Origin: Oscillospiraceae bacterium | Lineage (GTDB): Bacteria > Bacillota > Clostridia > Oscillospirales > Oscillospiraceae | Assembly (NCBI GenBank): GCA_902784305.1 | Contig: CACZUK010000001.1 | Location: 1 to 64,000 of the forward strand | Reading direction: 5' to 3' | DNA length: 64,000 nt | Part shown: one piece after another, positions 16,880-25,039 of the stretch | Layout: every line of letters starts with the position of its first letter | Numbering within the stretch: the first letter of the stretch is position 1 | The notes under the pieces: model-generated | What the model was told of the DNA's origin: nothing | The model's database searches: none | Seen by the model: only the letters and a program-made list of their open reading frames with translations | Made by a program: the position numbers and the translations under genes

Positions 16880-18676
16880 TTACTGTCCCACAACCGCCAC
16901 GATACGGCGTACGCCGCGGGAGCTGGACTTCTCCTTGGTGATTTTGAAGTGGCCCAGGTCCCTGGTGTTGGCCACATGGGGGCCGGTGCAGATCTCCTTG
17001 GAGACCTCGCCGATGCTGTACACCTTGACCACATCCGGGTACTTGTCCAGGAACATGTGCTCCGCGCCCTCTTCCACGGCCTGCTCCTTGGGCATCTCCA
17101 CGAAGGAGACGGGCAGGGCGGCGTCGATCCAGCTGTTGATGAGCGCCTCGGTCTGGCTCAGCTCCTCGTCGGTCATCTTGTGGTCGCAGTTGAAGTCGAA
17201 GCGCAGCTGGTTCTCGGAGACCTTGGAGCCGCGCTGATGGGTGTCGGGCCCGATGACCTGCTTCAGAGCGGCGTTCAGGAGGTGGGTGCCGGTGTGGTGC
17301 AGGATGCTGCCGGCGCTGTGGTCCTCCAGACCGCTCTTCAGGGTCTCCTTGGGCACGCTGCGGCTCTTCTCCTGGTGCTCCCGGAAGGCCTGCTGGAAGC
17401 CCTCGGTGTCCACGCTCAGACCGTTCTCCGCGGCGACCTCCACGGTCAGCTCAATGGGGAAGCCGAAGGTGTCGTAGAGGCGGAAGCTGGTCTTGCCGTC
17501 CAGAACTGTGCTGGTGTCCCCGCTCTTTTCCTTCTGCTTGAGAATCTTTTTGAACTCCTTCAGGCCCTTCTCCAGCGCGCCCTCGAAGCGGTCGCACTCC
17601 TTCTCCAGCTCCGTGACGATGAACTCACGGTTCTCACCCAGCAGCGGATAGGCCTCGGCGTAGACCTCGTCGATGTAGAGCAGGGCCAGCTCCTTCAGGT
17701 GCTTGACCTTCAGGTCCAGGGCGCGGGCGTAGCGCACGGCCCGGCGAATCAGGCGGCGCAGGATGTAGCCGGCGCCGATGTTGGAGGGCAGCAGCTTGGC
17801 CGGGTCGCCGATGAGCATCACGCTGGTGCGGATGTGGTCGGCCAGAATGCGCATGGCCCGGGTGGTGTCCTCGTCCTCGCCGTAGGTCTTGCCGGAGGCC
17901 TGTTCAATGTAGGCGATGGCGCTGGCGAAGAGGTCGGTGCGGTACACGTCGCTGGTGCCCATCAGGAAGGCCAGGATGCGCTCCAGGCCCCAGCCGGTGT
18001 CCACGTTCTTCTGGGCCAGGGGGGTGAAGCTGCCGTCCTCGTGCTTGTCGTACTGCATGAACACGTCATTGCCCACCTCAACGTACTTGCCGCAGTCGCA
18101 GCCGGGGCCGCAGTTGGGGCCGCAGTCGGGCTGGTCCTTGACGTAGAACATCTCGCTGTCGGGACCGCAGGGACCCAGGTCCAGACCCCACCAGTTGTCC
18201 TTCTCGGGCAGATAGTAGATTTTGTCCGGGTGGAAGCCGGAGGCAATGCGGTACTGAGCGCTCTCCTCGTCCCGGGGGGCCTTCTCATTGCCCTCGAAGA
18301 CCGTGGCGGCCAGGTGGTCGGCGTCGAAGCCCAGCACCTGGGTGAGCAGCTCATAGCTCCACTGGCAGCGCTCCTTTTTGAAGTAGTCGCCCAGGGACCA
18401 GCTGCCCATCATCTCAAAGAAGGTGACGTGGCTCTCGTCGCCCACGGACTCGATGTCGTTGGTGCGCACACAGCCCTGCACATTGCACAGGCGCCGACCC
18501 AGGGGATGGGGCTTGCCCAGCAGATAGGGCATCAAAGGCTGCATGCCCGCCACGTTGAACAGCACGCCGGTGGAGCCGTCAGACACCAGGGACACCGCGC
18601 CCACATCCACATGACCACGGTCAATGTAAAACTTCTTCCAAGTGGTTCTCAGTTCCTTCGAGGTGAACTCTCTCAT
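16880..18676 (-). CDS. alaS: Short alanyl-tRNA synthetase (catalytic and editing domains, no C-terminal C-Ala domain)
   Basis: 598 residues, whereas typical bacterial AlaRS has about 870. The N-terminal class II catalytic domain is clear (FNVAGMQPLMPYLLGKPHP, VRTNDIESVG, FFEMMGSWSLGDYFKKE). The tRNA-binding helices follow. The editing domain then carries its zinc ligands, HHTGTH near residue 460 and CTGPHV near 562. The protein stops soon after, so the DHHA1/C-Ala region is missing rather than frameshifted: the stop codon is clean and a terminator follows. ATG 18676 follows AGGAGG. It may be the sole AlaRS or a second copy; the window cannot tell. Upstream in-frame codons to 18841 lie in the promoter. 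Confidence 0.85.
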   Translation of the reverse strand: MREFTSKELRTTWKKFYIDRGHVDVGAVSLVSDGSTGVLFNVAGMQPLMPYLLGKPHPLGRRLCNVQGCVRTNDIESVGDESHVTFFEMMGSWSLGDYFKKERCQWSYELLTQVLGFDADHLAATVFEGNEKAPRDEESAQYRIASGFHPDKIYYLPEKDNWWGLDLGPCGPDSEMFYVKDQPDCGPNCGPGCDCGKYVEVGNDVFMQYDKHEDGSFTPLAQKNVDTGWGLERILAFLMGTSDVYRTDLFASAIAYIEQASGKTYGEDEDTTRAMRILADHIRTSVMLIGDPAKLLPSNIGAGYILRRLIRRAVRYARALDLKVKHLKELALLYIDEVYAEAYPLLGENREFIVTELEKECDRFEGALEKGLKEFKKILKQKEKSGDTSTVLDGKTSFRLYDTFGFPIELTVEVAAENGLSVDTEGFQQAFREHQEKSRSVPKETLKSGLEDHSAGSILHHTGTHLLNAALKQVIGPDTHQRGSKVSENQLRFDFNCDHKMTDEELSQTEALINSWIDAALPVSFVEMPKEQAVEEGAEHMFLDKYPDVVKVYSIGEVSKEICTGPHVANTRDLGHFKITKEKSSSRGVRRIVAVVGQ

Positions 18677-18746
18677 TTTCCTGTCCTCCTGAACGCCGCG
18701 GTGCGGTCTCACCGCGGCAGTATGTGAAAACGCTATAAGCCCTACA

Positions 18747-18775
18747 ATGTTACCAGCATAGGGCAAAAAAGTCAA
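18747..18775 (-). promoter_or_regulatory. Promoter of the alaS gene
   Basis: -35 TTGACT (18775-18770), 17-bp spacer, -10 TAACAT (18752-18747). No T-box was found in the 70-nt leader. Confidence 0.75.
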
Positions 18776-18796
18776 GTCCTTCCGGGTCTGTTCGAG

Positions 18797-18832
18797 AAAA
18801 AACCGCTGCATCCCGTGGGATACAGCGGTTTT
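18797..18832 (-). terminator. Terminator of the NlpC/P60 gene
   Basis: AAAACCGCTGTATCCC and its partner GGGATGCAGCGGTTTT form a long stem ending in a T run on the minus strand. Confidence 0.9.
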
Positions 18833-18844
18833 CCTGTACACAAA

Positions 18845-19930
18845 TCAGACAATGCGGCGGACCGTCACCAGACGGGCCACATTCACGGAGCAGATGATGA
18901 TTCCGTGCTTGGAATCAAAGGCGTTGACCATCTTGTCGTTGCCCAGGTAGATGCCCACATGCCCGTCGTAGCAGATGAGGTCGCCCAGCTGGGCATCCTC
19001 ATACTCCACCGGGGTACCGGCGTGCTGGAGTGCGCCGGAAAAGTGGGGAAGCTCGATGCCGAAGGACTGGAACACGCCCTTGATGAAGCCGGAGCAGTCA
19101 CAGCCCTCGGTGAGGCTGTCGCCGCCCCACTTGTAGGGACAGCCGATGAACTGCACCGCGTAATGGGCCACAGCGTCACCGTCCACGCCGGTCTCGGGAA
19201 GGACCACGCTGTCCTGTCCGCTCTCCTGCGTCTGAGCGGGCTCGGAGCCGCGGGCGGATACGCGCCTGACGGATTCCTCCTGCGCCTCTTCGGAGAGGAT
19301 GTCGCCCTCCAAATCGGTATCGGCCTGGCTCAGCTTCTCAAGCGCGTCCTGGCAGGACGGGTCATTGCGCATCTCCTCAATCACGCGGGAGAGCTTCTGC
19401 TCCACGTCGGCGCGCTTGCTCGTTTCCTTCTGAAGACGGGAGCGGAGCTTCCTGAGCGCGCTCTTCTTCTCACTCAGCTGCTGCTCAGTGTCGGACTGGC
19501 GGCGCTCCAGCGTTTCCTGGCCGCACTCAAGGACTACCTCCTCGTCTTTGGCTGCGGTCAGAAGCTCATCCAGCGCCTTGTTCAGCCAGCCAACCTCCTC
19601 GTCGGTCCGCTGCACCAGTGCCGTATCGACCTCAATCTGGGCGGAAACCAGCTCATCCAGTTCACTGAGCAGCTGGTAGCGCTCCAAAGCATTGTGCTGC
19701 TCGTCCAGCGCCTGCTCGCAGCGCTTTCTCTGGTCGGAGAGCTGCGCGTGACGCGCCTTCAGCTCCCCGGTGCCGTCAAGCTCCGCGGCATTGGCGTAGA
19801 GAACAATCTGTGAGCCTAAGCTCAGTACAAACATCAGGACCAAAAGAATAGCCATCACACGAATGACCAGCTTCTGGCCCCCCTGCTTAGGCTTCTTCTG
19901 CTTCAGATGCAACGGAACCACCCCCCCCAT
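18845..19930 (-). CDS. NlpC/P60 cell-wall hydrolase with N-terminal coiled coil
   Basis: About 361 residues. A membrane segment near 23-45 (VIRVMAILLVLMFVLSL) could be a signal anchor. A long coiled coil follows from about 55 to 215, then the NlpC/P60 peptidase domain. Its nucleophile Cys lies in CDCSGF (about 277) and the His in DGHVGIYLG. Such proteins cut peptidoglycan stem peptides outside the cell, and the coiled coil resembles FtsEX- or PcsB-type regulated hydrolases. The start is uncertain: ATG 19930 has no ribosome site, and a TTG at about 19912 (MHLKQKK) sits behind a G-rich stretch. Confidence 0.85.
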   Translation of the reverse strand: MGGVVPLHLKQKKPKQGGQKLVIRVMAILLVLMFVLSLGSQIVLYANAAELDGTGELKARHAQLSDQRKRCEQALDEQHNALERYQLLSELDELVSAQIEVDTALVQRTDEEVGWLNKALDELLTAAKDEEVVLECGQETLERRQSDTEQQLSEKKSALRKLRSRLQKETSKRADVEQKLSRVIEEMRNDPSCQDALEKLSQADTDLEGDILSEEAQEESVRRVSARGSEPAQTQESGQDSVVLPETGVDGDAVAHYAVQFIGCPYKWGGDSLTEGCDCSGFIKGVFQSFGIELPHFSGALQHAGTPVEYEDAQLGDLICYDGHVGIYLGNDKMVNAFDSKHGIIICSVNVARLVTVRRIV

Positions 19931-20182
19931 AGAACTTGCACGGCGCCCGACGGAGCCGGACTGAGTCGGAACACGGACAGTGAGCGGAACAAGCAGCCGC
20001 TCAAAAAAGCCAAGCCGGACAATTGGCGCGGGCTGGTAAGCGCTCAGACTTTACATCTGCGCGCAACGCGCCGGACCGGCTCGGAGCCAATAACACCGCC
20101 GCACATACAGGAAAGTGAAATCACTTTACAGTGCGGGCTGTGAAACATATCGGTTTCTAAGTTTTTTTACCTTATGTTCCAC
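19931..20182 (-). other. Long untranslated leader of the NlpC/P60 gene
   Basis: About 245 nt between the promoter and the coding start, containing several inverted repeats. I compared it with the c-di-AMP (ydaO) riboswitch, which often precedes cell-wall hydrolases, and could not match the conserved core. No assignment is made. Confidence 0.4.
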
Positions 20183-20211
20183 AGTATACCCCCATTCTTT
20201 TCATATGTCAA
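20183..20211 (-). promoter_or_regulatory. Promoter of the NlpC/P60 gene
   Basis: -35 TTGACA (20211-20206), 17-bp spacer, -10 TATACT (20188-20183). Confidence 0.85.
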
Positions 20212-20232
20212 TGCTTTACCAGAGAAAAGAGC

Positions 20233-20263
20233 AAAAAAAGCACGGCAAAAACCGTGCTTTTTT
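20233..20263 (-). terminator. Terminator of the CdaR-family regulator gene
   Basis: AAAAAGCACGG and CCGTGCTTTTT form a stem with a T run on the minus strand. Confidence 0.9.
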
Positions 20264-20328
20264 CAGGATTTTTAAAATAATAGGCCGTTTGTTCTGGATA
20301 ATGATTTTCTGTAAAGTAGAAATACTTG

Positions 20329-21420
20329 TCAGGAATTGATGCCCCGGGAGACCAGATATTTCTTGACCATCAGGGCCACCTTGAAGGTGATGGCGTCGTC
20401 AAACTCCCGCAAATCCAGCCCGGTCAGCTTCTTGATTTTCTCCAGGCGGTAAACCAGGGTGTTCCGGTGGACGAAGAGCTTTCTGGCGGTTTCGGAGACA
20501 TTCAGGTTGTTCTCAAAGAACTTGTTGATGGTGAACAGGGTCTCCTGGTCCAGGGCGTCGATGGGGTTCTTCTTAAAAACCTCCTGGAGGAACATCTCAC
20601 ACAGGGTGATGGGCAGCTGATAGATCAGACGGCCGATGCCCAGGTTGTCATAGTTGATGACGCTGCGCTCACTGTCGAAGACCTTGCCCACGTCAATGGC
20701 CATCTGGGCCTCCTTGTAGGAGCCGGCCAGACTGCGCAGGTGCTCCGCCACGGTGCCGATGCCGATGACCACCTTCTGCTTGAGCTCGGCGGCCACCGTC
20801 TCCTCAATCTGCTGGGCAGTTTTGATGAGGTCTCTGCCGGTGACGCCCTCGTGGGTCTGCTTCACCAGAACCACGTCGTTCTCATTGACGGAGATGACGA
20901 AATCGTTCTGACGGTTGGGGAACATGGCCTGGATGCAGTCCAGCAGGGCCGTTTCCACCGTTTCCGTGGGGCGAATCAGAAACACCGCTCTGGGCAGGTC
21001 CGGGGCAAAATGGAGCTCCTTGGCCCGGATGTAGATGTCGCCCAGGAGAATGTTGTCGGAAATGATGTTCTTCACAAAGGCGGCTTTGTCGAACTTTTCC
21101 TCATAATAGCTCTTCACACCGTTGAGCGCCACCACTGCCATGCTGCAAATGAGTCTGGCAGTCTCGTCCTCGCCCTCCACAAAGGCGGCGTAATCGAATT
21201 GAGCGGTCCAGCCGCTAAGAGACTTAAAGGTCTTTCCATCGCTGACAATTACCGCGTCCCGTTCGCTGTTCAGGCCCTCCACCACATGGGGCCAGTGCTC
21301 CCCGATGAGCGGAAGGTTGTTGCTGGCGATGACCGTTCCCTCCAGGTCAATGACGCCAATGGTGCGATCAGTACTCTCCTTCATCTGAAGGACAATGCTT
21401 TGAAACAGTCGGTTTGACAT
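20329..21420 (-). CDS. CdaR/PucR-family transcriptional regulator
   Basis: A 363-residue regulator. The N-terminal third (TIGVIDLEGTVIASN) resembles the sugar-diacid recognition domain, the middle is a GGDEF-like CdaR domain, and the C-terminal PucR-type helix-turn-helix is at about 300-355 (NNLNVSETARKLFVHRNTLVYRLEKI). ATG 21420 follows GGGGGAG. Relatives sense small carboxylates or purine-related signals and often act on neighbouring genes. Here the neighbours are unrelated, so it may act elsewhere or only on itself. A 9-bp inverted repeat flanks its -35 box. Confidence 0.9.
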   Translation of the reverse strand: MSNRLFQSIVLQMKESTDRTIGVIDLEGTVIASNNLPLIGEHWPHVVEGLNSERDAVIVSDGKTFKSLSGWTAQFDYAAFVEGEDETARLICSMAVVALNGVKSYYEEKFDKAAFVKNIISDNILLGDIYIRAKELHFAPDLPRAVFLIRPTETVETALLDCIQAMFPNRQNDFVISVNENDVVLVKQTHEGVTGRDLIKTAQQIEETVAAELKQKVVIGIGTVAEHLRSLAGSYKEAQMAIDVGKVFDSERSVINYDNLGIGRLIYQLPITLCEMFLQEVFKKNPIDALDQETLFTINKFFENNLNVSETARKLFVHRNTLVYRLEKIKKLTGLDLREFDDAITFKVALMVKKYLVSRGINS

Positions 21421-21538
21421 GCATGCTCCCCCTCTTCCTGTTCGATCATGCCCAGGTGCCCCTCACGTTGCCGGGTCAGCACAGACTCCTGCGTTGGACC
21501 CGCCTCCGGAAGAGGCCCGTTTTTCTCCATGTAGGTTC

Positions 21539-21567
21539 ATTATACAACTTCCTTTCGTCAAATTCAA
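21539..21567 (-). promoter_or_regulatory. Promoter of the CdaR-family regulator gene
   Basis: -35 TTGAAT (21567-21562), 17-bp spacer, -10 TATAAT (21544-21539); the leader is about 115 nt. Confidence 0.75.
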
Positions 21568-21600
21568 TAGTATTCTTCAAAACTTTTGTGAAATTTGACG
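21556..21600. repeat. Inverted repeat overlapping the regulator promoter, possible operator
   Basis: CGTCAAATT (21556-21564) and AATTTGACG (21592-21600) are perfect complements 36 bp apart, centre to centre. The proximal arm overlaps the -35 box, which fits self-repression. Confidence 0.5.
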
Positions 21601-21623
21601 ATTCTTTTTCTGACAGAAGGGAG

Positions 21624-22331
21624 TTAGCCTTCCAAAATCCGCAGTTCTTGCTCGGTTAATGGCCGAAAAGCCCCTTTTTGCAGACGATTATCCAGAGTCA
21701 AGCCGCCCATGGAGAGGCGCTTCAGGTACAGCACCGGCTTTCCGCACTGGGCGAGCATCCGCTTCACCTGATGAAACTTCCCCTCGCGCAGGGTGACCTG
21801 GCATTTCCCCTCACCCAGGGATTCCAGCACGGCGCTTTGACAAACTGTTCCATCGGAGAGGGTCATTCCATCGGCAAAGGCCCGCACGTCCTCTTCCGCC
21901 ACGGTTCCGTCGATTTCCGCGTAATACACCTTATCGACGTGGGATTTTGGGGAGAGTAGCCGGTGGGCCCGCTCCCCGTCATTGGTCAGCAGCAGAAGAC
22001 CCTCCGTGTCCTTGTCCAGCCGCCCCACAGGCCGCAGCTCCTGGCGCTGAAGCTCCGGCGGCAGGAGGTCCAGAACGGTCTTTTGCCGCCGGTCCTGGGT
22101 GGCGGTCAGACAGCCGGCGGGTTTGTTCATCATCAGCCAGGTGAAGCGCTGCCACAGCACGCGCTCCCCGTCCACCTCCAGAATCAGCCCCTCCGTGTCC
22201 ACCTTGGTTTCCCCTTTTACGATAACCGCCCCGTTGACGCGCACCCGGCCGGAGCGCAGGAGCAGCTTCGCGTCCCTGCGGCTCCAGCGGCCTGTGTCCG
22301 CCAGCAGCTTGTCAGCGCGCAATTGTGCCAT
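21624..22331 (-). CDS. rRNA pseudouridine synthase, RsuA/RluB family
   Basis: 235 residues. An N-terminal S4 RNA-binding domain (ADTGRWSRRDAKLLLRSGRV) is followed by the catalytic domain with GRLDKDTEGLLLLTNDG, where the Asp of RLD is the nucleophile. It isomerises a uridine in 16S or 23S rRNA; which site cannot be read. ATG 22331 follows AGAGGA with a slightly long spacer. No promoter was confidently placed. Confidence 0.92.
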   Translation of the reverse strand: MAQLRADKLLADTGRWSRRDAKLLLRSGRVRVNGAVIVKGETKVDTEGLILEVDGERVLWQRFTWLMMNKPAGCLTATQDRRQKTVLDLLPPELQRQELRPVGRLDKDTEGLLLLTNDGERAHRLLSPKSHVDKVYYAEIDGTVAEEDVRAFADGMTLSDGTVCQSAVLESLGEGKCQVTLREGKFHQVKRMLAQCGKPVLYLKRLSMGGLTLDNRLQKGAFRPLTEQELRILEG

Positions 22332-22453
22332 ATTTCACAGTCCTCTCTGCTTTCAGCCCTTAAAGCACGGGCTGCTTCATTATTGATAGTACCCCGTTTT
22401 CCGGACAAAATCACAGCAGAGGAGGCCTCCCCTGCTGTGATTGGAATGAACGA

Positions 22454-23515
22454 TTATTGTCCGATGAGTGCCCGCATCACCTGGAGGAAACGGTCCATTT
22501 CCTCCTCTGTGCCGATGGAAATGCGCAGGAAGTTGTCGATGCGGGGCTGGTTGAAGTAGCGCACCAGAATCCCCTCCTTGCGCAGGGCGCCGAAGAGGGT
22601 CTGAGCCGGGTGGTCCGGGTGGCTGGCGAACAGGAAGTTGCTGCTGCTGTCCAGCACCTGGAAGCCCATGTCCCGGAGGGCTTTCGTCACCCGCTCCCGG
22701 GTGGCGACGACCTTCTGGCAGCAGGCGGAGAAATAAGCCTCATCCTCCACCGCGGCGGTGCCGGCGGCAATGGCCAGACGGTCCAAGGTATAGGAATTGA
22801 TGGAGTTTTTGACGCAGTTCAGCGCCTGAATCAGGTTTTCGCTGCCAAAGGCGAAGCCCAGACGCATCCCGGCCAGGGAGCGGGATTTGGACATGGTCTG
22901 CACCACCAGCAGGTTGGGGTACTCCTCCAGCAGTGGGAGCGCGGAGCTGCCGCCGAAGTCCACATAGGCCTCGTCCACAATGACCACCACGTCCCGATTC
23001 CCCTCCAGCAGGCGGCGCAGCTCAGATTGAGGCAGCTCCATGCCGGTGGGCGCGTTGGGATTGGCGATGACCATGCCGTGATGGCGGCCCAGAAGGGCGT
23101 CCACGGGAATGGAGAAATCCTGGTTTAACGGGACAATATCGCAGTGAATCCCGAACATTTTCGCGTAAACGGGATAAAAGCTGTAGGTGATGTCCGGGAA
23201 CGCGACGGTATCCCCCACCCCAAAGAAGGCCTGAAACGCAAAGGCCAGGACCTCGTCCGAGCCGTTGCCGACGAACACCTGCTCCTCCTTCAGACCATAG
23301 CGGCGGGCAAGGGCACTGCGCAGCGCCGAGCACTCCGGGTCGGGATAGAGCCGCAGCCGCTCGTCCAGATTCTGCCGCAGAGCCTCCAGCACCCTGGGAG
23401 AGGGCGGATAAGGGTTCTCGTTGGTGTTCAGCTTGATCAAATTCTGAATTTTCGGCTGCTCACCGGGGGTGTAGGGTACCAAATCCCGGATTCTCGTGCT
23501 CCAGTATTCCTTCAT
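22454..23515 (-). CDS. hisC: Histidinol-phosphate aminotransferase
   Basis: A PLP enzyme of fold type I, 353 residues from ATG 23515. It converts imidazole acetol phosphate to histidinol phosphate; HisC relatives may also act on aromatic substrates. Landmarks are LNTNENPYPPSP near the N-terminus, NPNAPTG, VDEAYVDFG and the PLP lysine in TMSKSRSLAGMRLG. The start could also be the in-frame GTG at about 23524, which is closer to AAGGGAAGG. No other his genes are nearby, so the histidine pathway is not clustered here. DUF951 lies immediately upstream in the same direction. Confidence 0.9.
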   Translation of the reverse strand: MKEYWSTRIRDLVPYTPGEQPKIQNLIKLNTNENPYPPSPRVLEALRQNLDERLRLYPDPECSALRSALARRYGLKEEQVFVGNGSDEVLAFAFQAFFGVGDTVAFPDITYSFYPVYAKMFGIHCDIVPLNQDFSIPVDALLGRHHGMVIANPNAPTGMELPQSELRRLLEGNRDVVVIVDEAYVDFGGSSALPLLEEYPNLLVVQTMSKSRSLAGMRLGFAFGSENLIQALNCVKNSINSYTLDRLAIAAGTAAVEDEAYFSACCQKVVATRERVTKALRDMGFQVLDSSSNFLFASHPDHPAQTLFGALRKEGILVRYFNQPRIDNFLRISIGTEEEMDRFLQVMRALIGQ

Positions 23516-23560
23516 CTTGCTCACGTTCCTTCCCTTTTTGTCCATGAGGCGCACTCGCCC

Positions 23561-23758
23561 TCACTTTGCCTGCGGCTGCTGAGCCGGGCGGATGCGCTTC
23601 AGACTCTTTTCCGCCTTGACGCGGGTAATCATCATTTCCCTTCCGCAGCCCTGGCAACGGAGCCGAAAGTCCGCGCCAATGCGCAGAACCAGCCAGGTTC
23701 GCTCCCCACAGGGATGGGGCTTTTTCATCTCGATGATGTCTCCAACCTGAATGTTCAT
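23561..23758 (-). CDS. DUF951 family protein
   Basis: 65 residues from ATG 23758 behind GGGAGGAG. It matches the short DUF951 family: NIQVGDIIEMKKPHPCGE, then RIGADFRLRCQGCGREMM. The CQGC pair plus the earlier HPCG suggests a small zinc or RNA-binding fold. Function is unknown. In many Clostridia this gene sits near the replication origin, beside parB and serS, which is notable given the DnaA boxes just upstream. Confidence 0.88.
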   Translation of the reverse strand: MNIQVGDIIEMKKPHPCGERTWLVLRIGADFRLRCQGCGREMMITRVKAEKSLKRIRPAQQPQAK

Positions 23759-23869
23759 CAGCGCTCCTCCCATCTGTTCACTGGCGCAAATCCCTGAAAA
23801 AGTTCCAATCGCTCTCCACACGCGTCCGCTTTTCCCACACGCCTGAGCAGGGAAAGGGGCTTATCCTTT

Positions 23870-24065
23870 ACAGAAGAAAAAAGATAGCATGGGCGTGGAT
23901 GGTAAAGATAAAAAGCATAACTATTTTTAAAAGAAACAACGGTTAATGCTCAGATATTCACAGGCTGTGCAATTTAAAATGCCGCTTATCCACAAGGTGT
24001 GGATAAACACCAGATGGAATTATCAGAACAATTTTAAGGAGAAAATAACCCATAAAGTAAAATTG
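23870..24065. other. AT-rich gap with DnaA boxes
   Basis: The 319-nt gap between DUF951 and queT is much more AT-rich than its surroundings. It carries perfect DnaA boxes TTATCCACA (23986-23994) and, inverted, TGTGGATAA (23998-24006), 3 bp apart, plus a one-mismatch box ATATTCACA (23954-23962). It may be a DnaA-binding regulatory site or part of an origin region. Confidence 0.5.
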
Positions 24066-24077
24066 CTTTACGACCTG

Positions 24078-24596
24078 TCAGGAGAAGTCGTCCCCCTGCC
24101 CGCGCTTGTCCTGTCTGCGAAAAATGGCCGATTCCTGCCGTTTCAGCAGCCGGTAGAGCAGCATGCCCAGGACACCGCAGGAGAGCGCCTCCCCCGCTGC
24201 CACGCTGAGCATCATCAGGGGAATGGGGAGCATGACCCCATAGGCGTACCGAAGCACAAAGGGGACAATCAGCGCGTTTGCGAGGATGGGCGGCACAGGG
24301 GCCAAAACCGGCTTCGCGTTTCGGAGCAGGCGGGTGCCGACGGCGCCCAGCAGGGTCGCAAGGCTTCCGAGGATGACATCCGGCAGCAGGGCGCCGCTGA
24401 GCAAATTGCCCAGAAAACAGCCCACAAACAGGCCGGGAACCGCGGTGGGAGTGAACACCGGCAGGATGGTCAGCGCCTCTGAGATCCGAAGCTGCACCTC
24501 TCCGAAGGAAATGGGCTGAAAAACGTAGGTCAAAGCCACATAGATTGCGGCAATCATGGCGGCGTTGGTCACGAAGAAAAGCTTTGCCCGTTGCAT
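24078..24596 (-). CDS. queT: QueT-family transporter (ECF S component for queuosine precursor)
   Basis: 172 residues with about five membrane helices. The start (AKLFFVTNAAMIAAIYVALT) and the conserved FGEVQLRISEALTILP and VPGLFVGCFLGNLL stretches are typical of QueT, the substrate-binding part of an ECF importer of a queuosine precursor. The ATPase and T components are not nearby, as is usual for group II ECF systems. ATG 24596 follows GAGGT. The leader is only about 28 nt, so there is no room for a preQ1 riboswitch. Confidence 0.88.
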   Translation of the reverse strand: MQRAKLFFVTNAAMIAAIYVALTYVFQPISFGEVQLRISEALTILPVFTPTAVPGLFVGCFLGNLLSGALLPDVILGSLATLLGAVGTRLLRNAKPVLAPVPPILANALIVPFVLRYAYGVMLPIPLMMLSVAAGEALSCGVLGMLLYRLLKRQESAIFRRQDKRGQGDDFS

Positions 24597-24627
24597 TTTT
24601 TCTTACCTCACATTGGATATTACAGGG

Positions 24628-24656
24628 ATTATATCACGATTTGCTGTACATTGCAA
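24628..24656 (-). promoter_or_regulatory. Promoter of queT
   Basis: -35 TTGCAA (24656-24651), 17-bp spacer, -10 TATAAT (24633-24628). Confidence 0.88.
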
Positions 24657-24777
24657 CTCATTTTTGCGCCGATGGCGGGGCATGCGCATCTGACAGCCGA
24701 CCTGTTTTACAACCATACAGTCCGGTTTCCTGCTATCTGTGCAGGGCGCAAGGCGCTGAAGCCTTTGACGGAGGGCT

Positions 24778-24895
24778 GGAACCCCTGATTTCCTCTCACT
24801 TCGGTGCCTTGCGGCCTGCTTTCCGCCAATTTGCTTGAAAACCACAAAGAATTTCCCCCATTCGGGGCGCTTCACCTGCTCAATCTGACAAAAAT
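24778..24895 (-). repeat. Dispersed intergenic repeat, copy B
   Basis: Begins GGAACCCCTGATTTC and shares CGGTGCCTTGCGG, CTG-TTCCCG-CCAATT and TGAAAACCACAAAG with copy C at 43751; ends near CAATCTGAC. It fills most of the gap between queT and the adhesin gene. No gene was found in 24657-25039. Confidence 0.65.
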
Positions 24896-24966
24896 CCTTG
24901 AAATTCACTCTTTACAGTTGAAATCAGTGATTTCTGAGCAAAATGGCCCTCAACCCTGTCCGAACA

Positions 24967-25004
24967 AAAGAAGGGTGCCTCTCCCGGGGGAAAGGCACCC
25001 TTGG
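24967..25004 (-). terminator. Terminator of the pilus/adhesin operon
   Basis: AAGGGTGCC and GGCACCCTT form a 9-bp stem followed by CTTTTGTT on the minus strand. Confidence 0.75.
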
Positions 25005-25039
25005 TTTTGATGTGGGGTCCCAACAGCCCTACGCAGGGG

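Noticed and set aside
16648..16941. Short plus-strand frame with an AT-hook-like RRGRKPKK
   Set aside because: It runs through the PAP2 promoter and the alaS terminator, has no ribosome site, and the motif comes from terminator sequence.
19931..20182. Possible c-di-AMP (ydaO) riboswitch before the cell-wall hydrolase
   Set aside because: The location is typical, but I could not find the conserved core blocks in the leader.
23870..24065. Calling the DnaA-box gap the chromosomal origin
   Set aside because: There are only two perfect boxes, with no dnaA, dnaN, rpmH or parB nearby and no strand switch of genes at this point. It is left as a possible DnaA site.
24597..24627. preQ1 riboswitch before queT
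   Set aside because: The predicted leader is only about 28 nt and lacks the C-rich/A-rich preQ1 motif.
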